Program-made: the position numbers and the translations under genes
Source of the DNA: Candidatus Zhuqueibacterota bacterium
Lineage (GTDB): Bacteria; Zhuqueibacterota; Zhuqueibacteria; Oceanimicrobiales; Oceanimicrobiaceae
NCBI GenBank assembly: GCA_029261995.1
Contig: JAJDAF010000050.1
Span: forward strand, 151,152 to 215,151
Length of the DNA: 64,000 nucleotides
Direction: 5' to 3'
Shown: positions 1 through 8,545 of the stretch, piece by piece
Layout of the letters: each line of letters begins with the position of its first letter
Position numbering within the stretch: the stretch's first letter is position 1
Notes under the pieces: model-generated
Told to the model about the DNA's origin: nothing
Seen by the model: the letters and a program-made list of their open reading frames with translations, nothing else
The model's database searches: none

Positions 1-945
1 GGTATTCTCATAAATGAGCCATCTATTGTGGCCGTGCAGAAGACCGACCAGCAAATCATGGCTTACGGCAGCCATGCCAAGACCATGATGGGTCGAACCC
101 CGGAAGATTTGACGACCATTCGTCCGTTGAAAGATGGCGTGATTGCTGATTTCGACCTGGCCGAGCGTATGATTCGCTATTTCATCAAGAAGGTGCAAAC
201 CAACCGTCTGGTGCGCCCCAGAATTGCCGTCTGTATCCCGTCAGGCATCACTGAAGTAGAGCGTCGCGCTGTGCGTGACTCCGCCGAACATGCGGGCGGG
301 CGCGAGATTTACTTGATTCAGGAACCGATGGCGGCCGCGCTCGGGGTGGCGTTGCCAATTGAAGAGCCGGTCGGAAGCATGGTGATAGATATCGGCGGTG
401 GCACCACTGAAATCGCGGTAATTTCGTTGTCCGGAATTGTCACGGATATCTCAATCCGTATCGGCGGTGACGAGATGAATGAGGCAGTCATTCAATACTT
501 CAAGAAAGCCTACAATCTTCTCATTGGTGAGAACACGGCGGAAGTGATCAAGATGACCATGGGTTCCGCCGCTCCGTACAAGGCGGAGGATGTCAAGATG
601 GTCAAGGGGCGCGACCTCGTTGATGGCATTCCTAAAACCATCAAAGTTCATTCGAAAGAGATTCAAGACGCACTGTCTGAATCCGTGGGCTATATCGTCG
701 ATGCCGTCAAGCTCTGTCTTGAACGGACACCGCCTGAACTTGCGTCAGACATTCTTGACCGTGGCATCGTGCTCACCGGCGGTGGCGCGCTGCTCAAAGG
801 TCTCGATGAACGGCTGCGAATTGATACCGAACTCCCTATCATCGTCGCAGAGGACCCTCTCACCTGTGTAGTGCTTGGAACCGGCAAAATTTTCGACAAC
901 CTTAGCAACTATCAAAAAGTCTTGAGCCCAACAAAACGGTACTGA
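1..945 (+). CDS. mreB: Rod-shape-determining protein MreB (5'-truncated by window edge)
   Basis: Bacterial actin that forms membrane-bound filaments and directs lateral cell-wall synthesis. The frame is open from base 1, which encodes the conserved stretch GILINEPSIVAVQ, so about 30 N-terminal residues lie outside the window (314 of roughly 345 are present). The actin-fold nucleotide site is visible as DIGGGTTEIAV, and the adenosine-binding loop as LTGGGALLKGLDERL near the C-terminus. It stops one base before the mreC start region and is followed by mreC, mreD, mrdA and rodA, the standard elongasome order. The GTG at 28 is an internal codon, not the real start. Family assignment is very secure. 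Confidence 0.97.
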   Translation, partial: GILINEPSIVAVQKTDQQIMAYGSHAKTMMGRTPEDLTTIRPLKDGVIADFDLAERMIRYFIKKVQTNRLVRPRIAVCIPSGITEVERRAVRDSAEHAGGREIYLIQEPMAAALGVALPIEEPVGSMVIDIGGGTTEIAVISLSGIVTDISIRIGGDEMNEAVIQYFKKAYNLLIGENTAEVIKMTMGSAAPYKAEDVKMVKGRDLVDGIPKTIKVHSKEIQDALSESVGYIVDAVKLCLERTPPELASDILDRGIVLTGGGALLKGLDERLRIDTELPIIVAEDPLTCVVLGTGKIFDNLSNYQKVLSPTKRY

Positions 946-946
946 G

Positions 947-1741
947 ATGGTGCGTGAGTGGTTCGTTGACCGCAAGGACTTAGTAATACTTCTTGTGTCT
1001 GTCGTATCATCCCTGGTTCTCATCTTCTCGAGCGATGATTCTCAAATTCATTTCCTTCGAGCCTGGGCCCTGGGGAGCTTTGGCGTTATCCTGGACGAGG
1101 TAACCTCTGTAGAAAAGTACAGCGACGTTTATGAGCAGAACGTCTGGCTGCGCGACCAAAATGCGAGCCTGATGCTCGAAAACAGTCGATTGAAGGAAGC
1201 CGCCGTCGAGAACGCCAGACTGCGAAGCCTGCTTAGCTTTAAGACTAAGAGCCAACTGCAGTTGATCCCGGCCAGGGTCGTCGGGATGAATGAATCGGGC
1301 TTCATTAATTCCATCGTTCTAGATGTCGGCAAGGCCGACAGCATCGCGGTGAACATGACAATTGTGACAGCGCAGGGTGTGGCCGGCAAAGTATACCAGG
1401 TTGACGAGCATTTTGCCATCGCGCAACTTCTTCTTGATCGGAATTTTCGTGTAGGTGCGATGGTGCAGCGCAGCAGGACCATGGGTATCATGAGGTGGGC
1501 CACTGGCAGCCAGGTTGTTCTGGCCGCGGTGCCAAAGCGTTCCGATGTCGTGGTTGGTGACTCAGTTGTCACCACTGGATTGAGTACCATTTTCCCTGGT
1601 GGTCTGCAAATCGGCAGGGTTGTTGAAGTGAATGAGGACGAGCAAGGCATGTTCATGAACGTCGCCGTGCAACCCACCGTCGATTTTTCGAAGCTGGAAG
1701 AAGTGTTCGTCGTTAAGATGCAGCCACTACTGAGCGAATAA
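947..1741 (+). CDS. mreC: Rod-shape-determining protein MreC
   Basis: Periplasmic scaffold of the elongasome that links MreB/MreD to PBP2 and RodA. The 264-residue protein has one N-terminal membrane helix (about residues 11-29), then a coiled coil rich in Leu, Asn and Glu (about 60-97), then a beta-rich region with the typical MreC phrases VGKADSI, VTAQGVAGKV and FPGGLQIGRV. Length and order match the family. The ATG lies two bases after the mreB stop, so the two are probably translated from one message. Confidence 0.95.
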   Translation: MVREWFVDRKDLVILLVSVVSSLVLIFSSDDSQIHFLRAWALGSFGVILDEVTSVEKYSDVYEQNVWLRDQNASLMLENSRLKEAAVENARLRSLLSFKTKSQLQLIPARVVGMNESGFINSIVLDVGKADSIAVNMTIVTAQGVAGKVYQVDEHFAIAQLLLDRNFRVGAMVQRSRTMGIMRWATGSQVVLAAVPKRSDVVVGDSVVTTGLSTIFPGGLQIGRVVEVNEDEQGMFMNVAVQPTVDFSKLEEVFVVKMQPLLSE

Positions 1742-1746
1742 GGCAA

Positions 1747-2241
1747 ATGCTCATCATCCTCTATGTCGTTCTGTTTACGCTCTCAATTGTTGTCCAGTTA
1801 AAGGTTGTCCCTTTGTTTTCAGTCGCCGGGATTACGCCGAATCTGGTTTTGATTCTGGTTATTTCCGTGGCGTTCAGAGCCGGAAAAATTGTTGGAGTGG
1901 GCGCCGGCTTTGTGGCGGGAGTGGTGATTGATGCTTTCAGCTCCGGCCTGTTCGGCATCTCGTCGCTGGCCAATGTCCTGTGCGCCTTTGTGGCCGGTTC
2001 CTGGCCTCCTGAGCAGATCAGACGTCCCGCCGTGGTGTCGGGTCAACTGTTGAGCGCCACCCTGATTCATGACTTGGTGTATTTTTGGTTCTTGACAATT
2101 GGAACCAGTTTTGGGCCATGGCATGTGCTGTTCAACACGGTGCTGCCGCACACATTGTACACTATGGTCTTCATGGCCATCGCGTATATGATGCTGCCAA
2201 AAGCCTTTGCAGGCAAAGCACGTGAGTACCGGAGCATTTGA
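1747..2241 (+). CDS. mreD: Rod-shape-determining protein MreD
   Basis: Small integral membrane partner of MreC in the elongasome. The 164 residues are almost entirely hydrophobic with about five to six predicted membrane segments, including a Gly-rich stretch GKIVGVGAGFVAGVVIDAFSS typical of MreD. It starts 5 bases after mreC, and its TGA stop overlaps the ATG of mrdA in a TGATG arrangement. Sequence conservation of MreD is low, so the call leans on position, length and membrane topology. Confidence 0.9.
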   Translation: MLIILYVVLFTLSIVVQLKVVPLFSVAGITPNLVLILVISVAFRAGKIVGVGAGFVAGVVIDAFSSGLFGISSLANVLCAFVAGSWPPEQIRRPAVVSGQLLSATLIHDLVYFWFLTIGTSFGPWHVLFNTVLPHTLYTMVFMAIAYMMLPKAFAGKAREYRSI

Positions 2242-4013
2242 TGGATGCCGGCCGTCAACATCGATTTTACAAAGTTTTTGCTGCGCTGCTATTTGCCATA
2301 TTGATTGGCAAGCTGGCGCAGCTTCAGCTCTACAGCGGTGAAAAGTACTATTCTGAGTCCGAACGCAACCGGGTTCGTGACGTTGTACTTGAAGCGCCGC
2401 GTGGCCAGATTCTTGACCGGAATGGCAAGATCCTGGTCGATAGCCGCCCTGCCTATTCAGTATCCGTGATTCCGTACGAATTCCGGCAGTCTGACAGTGC
2501 GCTTGTGTTGCTTGCGTCCATTCTGGGCCTGGAGCCTGATGCCCTCAAAAGCAAAATCAAGAAAGAGAAGATCAGCAATTTTTCGCCCGTCAGAATTAAG
2601 CGGCAGGTCGATTTCAAAGAGCTGAGCGATATCGAAGAGCACCGCCTCGACTTGCCGGGTGTTTTTTATGGCATCGAGCCAAAGCGGTACTATCCTGGTG
2701 GAGTGAAGGCGCCACACCTGTTTGGTTACCTCGGTGAAGTCACTTCGCATGAGTTGGAGAGGGTCGATCCCGGACTCTACCGGGCCGGTGATTTTATAGG
2801 CAAGAGTGGCATCGAGCTGAAGTACGAGGACGACTTGCGTGGGGCCGCCGGCGTCAAGTTTGTGGAGGTCGATGTCCTGGGTCGTGAGGTTCGCGGACTG
2901 GAAGAGTTGGGGGGCCAGCTTCCTATTTCTGGCCACAATCTTTACATGACGATCGATGCCAGACTTCAGCAATATCTGGAAGAGCGGATGGTCGGCAAAA
3001 AAGGGGCGGCTGTCATTCTTGACCCTCGCAATGGCGATGTGCTCGCGATTCTCAGCGGGCCGGACTATGAGCCGGAATTGTTTTCCAATCCGCTGACCCA
3101 GGAAATCTGGAGCAGCCTCGTCAATCATGAACAAAAACCGCTGTACAATCGTGCCTGCTTGAGCTTGTATCCGCCCGGCTCGACCTATAAATTGGTCGTT
3201 GTGGCGGCAGGTCTCGAGACAGGAAAAATCAACCCTGATGAACGGATTACCTGCCGGGGCTCTTACCGATTTGGCAGGCGTGCCTTCAAGTGCTGGAAGA
3301 AAGAAGGGCACGGTTCCGTCAACCTGATTGAAGCGATTCAGGGCTCCTGCAATGTCTACTTCTATCAGAAGGGTCTCGAGATTGGCCTAGAAAACTGGGC
3401 AAAATTCTCGAGATTGTTTCGGTTTGGCTCGAAAACCGGCATCGATCTGCCGAGCGAGAGTGCCGGTCTCGTCCCGGATTCGGCCTACTTCAATGCAAAA
3501 TATGGCAACAGAGGCTGGACCAAAGGCCTGCTGCTAAACCTCTCAGTTGGCCAGGGCGATTTGCTGACAACACCGCTGCAAATGGCTTGGTTTGCCATGG
3601 TTCTGGGCAACGAAGGCGTTGGATATGAACCTCGACTGATCAGGAAAATCGTTAACCCAGCAAGCGAGCAAGTCGTTCTTGACCGGCCGGTACGGGTTGA
3701 CATTCGTGGTACATCCGCAAAGACCTACGCCACAATCAAAGAGGGAATGTCGAGAGTCGTAAATGCCCATCCCGGCGGCACCGCTAGGGCGGCGCGCGTA
3801 CCTGGTATTGAGGTCTGTGGCAAAACGGGTACCGCCCAAAACCCGCACGGCAAGAGCCATGCATGGTTCATCGGCTTTGCGCCGCGCGAAAATCCTGAGA
3901 TTGCTTTTTGCGTCATGGTAGAGAACGGTGGCGGCGGTGGTGCAGTTGCCGCTCCGATCGCCGGTGGCTTGCTGAGACTCTATTTTGAGAACCAGGAGAT
4001 TGTCTTCAAGTGA
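2241..4013 (+). CDS. mrdA: Penicillin-binding protein 2, elongasome transpeptidase
   Basis: Class B PBP that crosslinks lateral-wall peptidoglycan with RodA. It has an N-terminal membrane helix (about residues 10-28), a dimerisation/pedestal domain containing the RGQILDRNGK motif, and a transpeptidase domain. The three active-site motifs are present: STYK with the nucleophile near Ser314, SCN, and KTGT near residue 528. I place the start at ATG 2241, which overlaps the mreD stop (TGATG); a TTG one codon earlier is open but unnecessary. The final codons overlap the GTG of rodA (GTGA), indicating translational coupling. Confidence 0.95.
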   Translation: MDAGRQHRFYKVFAALLFAILIGKLAQLQLYSGEKYYSESERNRVRDVVLEAPRGQILDRNGKILVDSRPAYSVSVIPYEFRQSDSALVLLASILGLEPDALKSKIKKEKISNFSPVRIKRQVDFKELSDIEEHRLDLPGVFYGIEPKRYYPGGVKAPHLFGYLGEVTSHELERVDPGLYRAGDFIGKSGIELKYEDDLRGAAGVKFVEVDVLGREVRGLEELGGQLPISGHNLYMTIDARLQQYLEERMVGKKGAAVILDPRNGDVLAILSGPDYEPELFSNPLTQEIWSSLVNHEQKPLYNRACLSLYPPGSTYKLVVVAAGLETGKINPDERITCRGSYRFGRRAFKCWKKEGHGSVNLIEAIQGSCNVYFYQKGLEIGLENWAKFSRLFRFGSKTGIDLPSESAGLVPDSAYFNAKYGNRGWTKGLLLNLSVGQGDLLTTPLQMAWFAMVLGNEGVGYEPRLIRKIVNPASEQVVLDRPVRVDIRGTSAKTYATIKEGMSRVVNAHPGGTARAARVPGIEVCGKTGTAQNPHGKSHAWFIGFAPRENPEIAFCVMVENGGGGGAVAAPIAGGLLRLYFENQEIVFK

Positions 4014-5242
4014 GTACGCTCAACAACCGGTTCGTCCGGGATTTTGACATTGGCCTTTTGCTGGCCGTAACAGCGCTGATCGCTATCGGTCTGGTCTCAA
4101 TTTTCAGTGCGACTTATGTTGTCGAGTCTGAAGCGAATCAACTCAAATTCGCGAAGCAACTGGTCTGGGCCATTATTGGTATGGCCGCCGTCGCCGGTGC
4201 TGGACTTACATCGATCAAGTTTTTTCAAAAGAATGCCTATTTACTCTACGGGCTTGGCATTGCTCTGCTGATTCTGGTTCTGTTCGTTGGCACCGGCGCA
4301 GGAACGAGGCGCTGGATTGCTCTTGGCCCTGCTTCAATTCAGCCGGCAGAATTCGCCAAGGTAGGGACTCTGCTTGCTCTGGCACGATATCTGAGTGATA
4401 AAAACCGGAACCTCGACAACCTTCGCGAAATGGCGGTGGCGTTCGGACTGGTCCTCATTCCACTGCTTCTGGTCATGAAGCAACCGGACCTCGGTTCGGC
4501 TTTGGTCTTTCTGGCCTTGATCCTCCCCCTCTTGCACTGGGCCGGCCTTTCGTCGGTCGTCCTATTTGTTCTACTGGCCCCCTTGATCAGCCTTGTTTCC
4601 GCCTTCAATTACTACACCTTCTTTGCTGCGATTCTAATCATTAGCCTCGTCCTGTTTCTCTTTAGACGCGGTATAACGTTCTTTCTTATCAATTTTATCA
4701 TAAACATCGGGGTTGGCATTGCCACTGATCGCATGTGGGATCTATTGAAGGACTACCAAAAGAACCGGATCTTGACCTTCCTCGGTCTGGTCCAGGATCC
4801 GCATGGCCTCGGGTACCAGGTAATTCAGTCCAAGGTGGCCATCGGCTCGGGAGGTGCGTGGGGCAAGGGCTTTCTCGACGGGACCCAGACTCATCTCAGG
4901 TTCCTGCCTGAGCAACACACCGATTTCATTTTCTGCGTGGTGGGAGAGGAATTTGGCTTCATCGGGGCTTTGGTCGTGTTGGCCCTATTCTGTTACATCG
5001 TTTACAAAGGAATTGATATCGCGACAAACGTGAAAAGCAACTTTTCCAGCTTGCTCGCATTCGGGGGAACCGCAATCTTTCTTTTTCAGATTTTTGTCAA
5101 CGTTGGAATGACTACCGGGATCATGCCCGTAACCGGATTGCCCCTGCCGTTTCTGAGTTATGGCGGTTCATCTCTCCTGGCCAATCTCATCATAGTTGGG
5201 CTTCTGTTGAACGCCTCCAGAAAGCGCTTCGAATACCTATAA
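4010..5242 (+). CDS. rodA: SEDS peptidoglycan glycosyltransferase RodA
   Basis: Membrane polymerase that builds glycan strands from lipid II as the partner of PBP2. The 410-residue protein shows about ten membrane helices and the SEDS signatures: IQPAEFAK, a periplasmic loop with FLPEQHTDFIFCVVGEEFGF carrying the conserved Asp, and TGLPLPFLSYGGSS near the C-terminus. The GTG start overlaps the mrdA stop by 4 bases. It is the last gene of the elongation operon; a new promoter follows at 5283. Confidence 0.95.
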   Translation: MSTLNNRFVRDFDIGLLLAVTALIAIGLVSIFSATYVVESEANQLKFAKQLVWAIIGMAAVAGAGLTSIKFFQKNAYLLYGLGIALLILVLFVGTGAGTRRWIALGPASIQPAEFAKVGTLLALARYLSDKNRNLDNLREMAVAFGLVLIPLLLVMKQPDLGSALVFLALILPLLHWAGLSSVVLFVLLAPLISLVSAFNYYTFFAAILIISLVLFLFRRGITFFLINFIINIGVGIATDRMWDLLKDYQKNRILTFLGLVQDPHGLGYQVIQSKVAIGSGGAWGKGFLDGTQTHLRFLPEQHTDFIFCVVGEEFGFIGALVVLALFCYIVYKGIDIATNVKSNFSSLLAFGGTAIFLFQIFVNVGMTTGIMPVTGLPLPFLSYGGSSLLANLIIVGLLLNASRKRFEYL

Positions 5243-5282
5243 TGCCACCAGCCGCCACTCGCTGCAGATTGTTAGATTTGGC

Positions 5283-5311
5283 TTGACTTTTAGACGCGAG
5301 TTTAATAAATT
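5283..5311 (+). promoter_or_regulatory. Sigma70-type promoter upstream of the outer-membrane protein gene
   Basis: TTGACT at 5283-5288 is separated by 17 bases from TAAATT at 5306-5311, close to the sigma70 consensus. It lies in the AT-rich 109-base gap after rodA, and a GAGG ribosome site sits 7 bases before the ATG at 5352. Prediction from sequence only. Confidence 0.6.
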
Positions 5312-5351
5312 CTAACTCAATAATTATATTTGCATTAAGCGAGGTTTCCTC

Positions 5352-6515
5352 ATGAAAGGGAAAGCAGAACTAGCCTTTGCAGGATGGCTTCTGTTTTGGG
5401 GACTGTCAGCAAATGCTTTTGCCGGGGGAGATTGGCAAGTGGGGCTGGGCTTAAGTGCGGGAGTCAGCCGTTTAGAGGGGGATCTGAAGAAACCGAATTT
5501 GAGTCCGCTGGTGGTCGGGCACATTCGTGTTCTGCCAGTGCCCTATGTCGCTCTTGATGGCTCGTTTGGTTTTTCTTCTTTGGGGGCAAGCAGTCACCCC
5601 ACGTTCACGGATTTTAAGACGACGATCGTTCCATTCGAACTGAGTGCGATTTTCAACTTCCTACCATTCAGAACGGTGAATCCTTATGTGTTTGCCGGCG
5701 GCGGCGGGGTCTTTTGGAAAGCAAAGGGTACGGACGCCACCGGAGCCAGTGTCACTGCTGAAGATGGCATTGATTCTTTCTTTAAGGTGGGTGCAGGATT
5801 GGAATTTCGCATAGCTCGGAGCGTTGGAGTGAGTTTAGGAGCGACCTACCGTCTTTCTTTGACCGATGCATTCGACCAAATCAATCAAGGCGATGAGGAC
5901 GATCAAGTCTTGAATGCGCATGCCGGGTTCACTTACTACTTTGGGGGCGGCGGCCATGATAGAGACCACGACCTCATTCCCGACGAGCTTGACCTGATGC
6001 CGGAGATAGCTGAAGATCGCGACGGCTATCTTGACCATGACGGCATCCCTGAAAAGAACCCGAATCCCATCGCCATGAGCTCCATTGACGCTCCCTTCAA
6101 TGATGCCAACGGCGCAGCATCTCCGATTGTGATTCACCACATTATTGAAACGGCCGAATCGGGGAAAGATTTGTCGGTAAAAGCACAGGTTTATTCAGAG
6201 AGACCACTGAAAGTGGTAGCTGCCTTGTATAGACCGTCTGGAACACGGCGGTGGAACGTTATCAAACTGGACGGCAACGAGGAGAATCTCTATACGGGTG
6301 AGATTCCTGGTTATGCCGTTACTGATGATGGTTTAGAATATTGTGTTGTGGCCGTAGATGAGTCTCTGAGTGGCGTGGGCTACTCAGGGTTGCCAAACAA
6401 ACCTATCGGTGTAAAAGTATCTCCGAGTGGCACAGTCTGGCGGATTGTTGGAGGAACAGTGGGAGCTGCGGCAATTGGTACAGCTTCTTACCTCGTGTTG
6501 AGAAAACAAGAGTAA
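5352..6515 (+). CDS. Outer-membrane beta-barrel protein with Asp-rich TSP3-like repeat and C-terminal helix
   Basis: A signal peptide of about 24 residues (hydrophobic core ending SANAFA-GG) is followed by a region to about residue 197 with alternating hydrophobic strands, like the small OmpA/OprF-type eight-strand barrel. An Asp-rich run follows (DRDHDLIPDELD, then EDRDGYLDHDGIPE), resembling thrombospondin type 3 calcium-binding repeats. Residues about 240-350 look like a beta-sandwich. A Gly/Ala-rich hydrophobic segment (about 361-383) ends in RKQE. The terminal helix is odd for a barrel protein, because these usually end in an aromatic residue inside the last strand. It has its own promoter and precedes a TPR lipoprotein. 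Exact function is unknown; a structural or surface role is plausible. Confidence 0.75.
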   Translation: MKGKAELAFAGWLLFWGLSANAFAGGDWQVGLGLSAGVSRLEGDLKKPNLSPLVVGHIRVLPVPYVALDGSFGFSSLGASSHPTFTDFKTTIVPFELSAIFNFLPFRTVNPYVFAGGGGVFWKAKGTDATGASVTAEDGIDSFFKVGAGLEFRIARSVGVSLGATYRLSLTDAFDQINQGDEDDQVLNAHAGFTYYFGGGGHDRDHDLIPDELDLMPEIAEDRDGYLDHDGIPEKNPNPIAMSSIDAPFNDANGAASPIVIHHIIETAESGKDLSVKAQVYSERPLKVVAALYRPSGTRRWNVIKLDGNEENLYTGEIPGYAVTDDGLEYCVVAVDESLSGVGYSGLPNKPIGVKVSPSGTVWRIVGGTVGAAAIGTASYLVLRKQE

Positions 6516-6559
6516 GTCTCACAGAAATTGCAAGGATTCAATTACGTGGAGGTAAGCAA

Positions 6560-7390
6560 ATGGATGGATTAAGAACTCGAAGTTTGAGTGAACTAACCCG
6601 GCTGGTTTCAAAAGTCTGCTTCGTAACTCTGCTCGTTTTGTCGCTCGGATGCGGCGCCTCCCGGCAGAACGCCGACTACAACGATGATGATTCGATAGAT
6701 ATGGATGAGCTGCTTGGTGACGAAGATGACACCAAAACCTTCGAAAGTGGGTCTGATGAGGCTGAAGTCCTGAGGTTGCTGGGGATTACGCCTGCAGACC
6801 AGCAACCAGCCGCTGAGCCAGTTAGTGCCGTAGAAGAAGCACCGATGGCCAGTGAAATCGAAAAGGACATGCACGATTTGCGTCAACAATTGCTCGACCG
6901 AGACCGGCAAATCTCCGTCCTGCGGGCCGATTTGACCGAGAAAGAGTCACAGATAAGTGATCTCAGAGTAAAGTCAGCGGATGCACGGATGAGCATGCCG
7001 ACTGGCCGAGCAGGGGAGCCATCGCGAGAGTTTCGCGCCTCTTATCAGCAGGCGTTAAGCCAGTTCAAGTCTCGCAATTACTCTGATGCCCTTGCGACCT
7101 TCAGCCAGTTGATACAAAGGGATCCCAACAACTCCCTGTCAGACAATTGTCAATACTGGGCGGGTGAATGTCGGTATGCGGTAGGCAACTACAATCTTGC
7201 CATTACAGAGTTCGAACGGGTTTTTTCATACCCCAACTCTAACAAGAGTGATGATGCCCAGGTCATGATTGGTTTGTGTCATCTTAAGCTCGGAGAAACA
7301 AGCCAGGCGCGTACGGCCTTCAATCAGCTTCTGGTTAATTATCCAAAAAGCGAATACCGTGGTGTCGCTCAGAGGTACATATCAAACTAG
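6560..7390 (+). CDS. TPR lipoprotein, YbgF/CpoB-like
   Basis: The 276-residue protein has a hydrophobic leader ending LVLSLGC, read as a lipobox with the lipidated Cys near residue 31. An acidic low-complexity segment with many Asp residues follows, then a coiled coil of about 45 residues (EIEKDMHDLRQQ onwards), then three TPRs from about residue 157 to the end in the pattern seen in Tol-Pal-associated YbgF/CpoB (YQQALSQFKSRNYSDAL, CQYWAGECRYAVGNY, IGLCHLKLGETSQA). GGAGG lies 7 bases before the ATG. The tol-pal genes are not in this window, so a link to Tol-Pal is by family only. A strong terminator follows. Confidence 0.8.
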   Translation: MDGLRTRSLSELTRLVSKVCFVTLLVLSLGCGASRQNADYNDDDSIDMDELLGDEDDTKTFESGSDEAEVLRLLGITPADQQPAAEPVSAVEEAPMASEIEKDMHDLRQQLLDRDRQISVLRADLTEKESQISDLRVKSADARMSMPTGRAGEPSREFRASYQQALSQFKSRNYSDALATFSQLIQRDPNNSLSDNCQYWAGECRYAVGNYNLAITEFERVFSYPNSNKSDDAQVMIGLCHLKLGETSQARTAFNQLLVNYPKSEYRGVAQRYISN

Positions 7391-7413
7391 TGTCGAAACG
7401 CCGACTTGAGAGC

Positions 7414-7444
7414 GGGTGGGAGCTAGTCTTCCACCCCTTTTTTT
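7414..7444 (+). terminator. Rho-independent terminator after the TPR lipoprotein
   Basis: Bases 7414-7422 (GGGTGGGAG) can pair with 7428-7436 (CTTCCACCC) in a 9-bp stem with one G-U pair and a 5-base loop. One C and then seven Ts (7438-7444) follow. It closes the 5352-7390 transcription unit. Confidence 0.85.
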
Positions 7445-7520
7445 GCGCAAATGCGCCAGCTGAAGTGAATTCTGCGGCAGCAGCACCGCCGGCCATGATC
7501 GGCTTCTGTGCCTTCGGGCA

Positions 7521-8519
7521 ATGTCTGAGCTGAGAAAAGACCCGATCATTGGCAGGTGGGTGATTATCTCGACTTTGCGCGGCAAACGTCCGTCGGATTG
7601 GGGAAGCGAGTCATTCAGAGCGCGAGGCGGCTTCTGTCCGTTCTGTCCCGGCAATGAGGAGAAAACACCGCCGGAGATCATGGCCATTCGCACGATGACG
7701 ACCGAAAAAGATATTCCAGGTTGGGAGATACGAGTTGTGCCCAACAAATTTCCTGCGCTTCAAATCGAAGGTGAGCTTAAGCCCAGAGGTTTTGGGAACT
7801 ACGACATGATGAACGGCATTGGTGCACACGAAGTCATCGTTGAAACCCCAAAACACTCGGCTGACCTGGCCGAGCTTGCAGAATCCCAGATTCTGCAGGT
7901 CTTGCAGGTGTTTCGTGATCGCATTCTCGATCTGAAGGGTGATTCGCGGTTCAAGTATATTCTGGTATTTAAAAATCATGGTATGGCAGCCGGTGCATCT
8001 TTGCAGCATTCCCATTCACAATTGATCGCAACGCCCATTATTCCCAAGCGGGTGTCCGAGGAGCTAAACGGCAGCAAGGAATTCTACGGCCAAAAAGAAC
8101 GCTGTATCTTTTGTGATATCGTCAAACAGGAACTCGCCGCCGGCAGCCGGGTTGTCTCTGAAACGGAGCAGTTCGTCGTCGTCGAACCTTTTGCCCCGAG
8201 GTTTCCATTTGAAACATGGATCTTGCCACGCCAACATTACTCGCACTACGAGACTATGCCTGCGACTATGTACGAAGGTTTGGCTCCAGTCCTTAAGGAA
8301 TCTCTGACCCGAATAAACCTTGCTCTTGGCTTCCCTCCGTTTAATTTCGTTCTGCATTCGGCGCCGGTCCAGGATTCGCCCTTGCCGGAGTTTCACTGGC
8401 ATTTCGAGATTATTCCGAAACTGGCGAAGGTGGCAGGGTTCGAGTGGGGCTCGGGCTTCTATATTAATCCAACCCCGCCCGAAATGGCGGCCGAACATTT
8501 GAGGGCAGTTCGCATCTAA
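7521..8519 (+). CDS. galT: Galactose-1-phosphate uridylyltransferase-like protein
   Basis: GalT exchanges UMP between UDP-glucose and galactose-1-phosphate. The 332-residue sequence carries the family start pattern (RKDPIIGRWVIIS), a zinc-type CPFC pair, a second Cys pair (CIFC), and the HIT-like active site QHSHSQ with the likely uridylylated nucleophile at His165. The ATG is preceded only by a weak ribosome site. The gene lies directly before a glycogen-synthase-like gene, so the pair may serve nucleotide-sugar or glucan metabolism. In many uncultured lineages such GalT homologues act on other hexose phosphates or ADP-glucose, so the precise substrate is uncertain. Confidence 0.88.
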   Translation: MSELRKDPIIGRWVIISTLRGKRPSDWGSESFRARGGFCPFCPGNEEKTPPEIMAIRTMTTEKDIPGWEIRVVPNKFPALQIEGELKPRGFGNYDMMNGIGAHEVIVETPKHSADLAELAESQILQVLQVFRDRILDLKGDSRFKYILVFKNHGMAAGASLQHSHSQLIATPIIPKRVSEELNGSKEFYGQKERCIFCDIVKQELAAGSRVVSETEQFVVVEPFAPRFPFETWILPRQHYSHYETMPATMYEGLAPVLKESLTRINLALGFPPFNFVLHSAPVQDSPLPEFHWHFEIIPKLAKVAGFEWGSGFYINPTPPEMAAEHLRAVRI

Positions 8520-8545
8520 GAACCAACAATAATTTCTATGCAGGT

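Noticed and set aside
2457..3311. 284-codon open frame on the - strand inside mrdA
   Set aside because: Opposite a clear PBP2 gene with intact motifs; no independent support.
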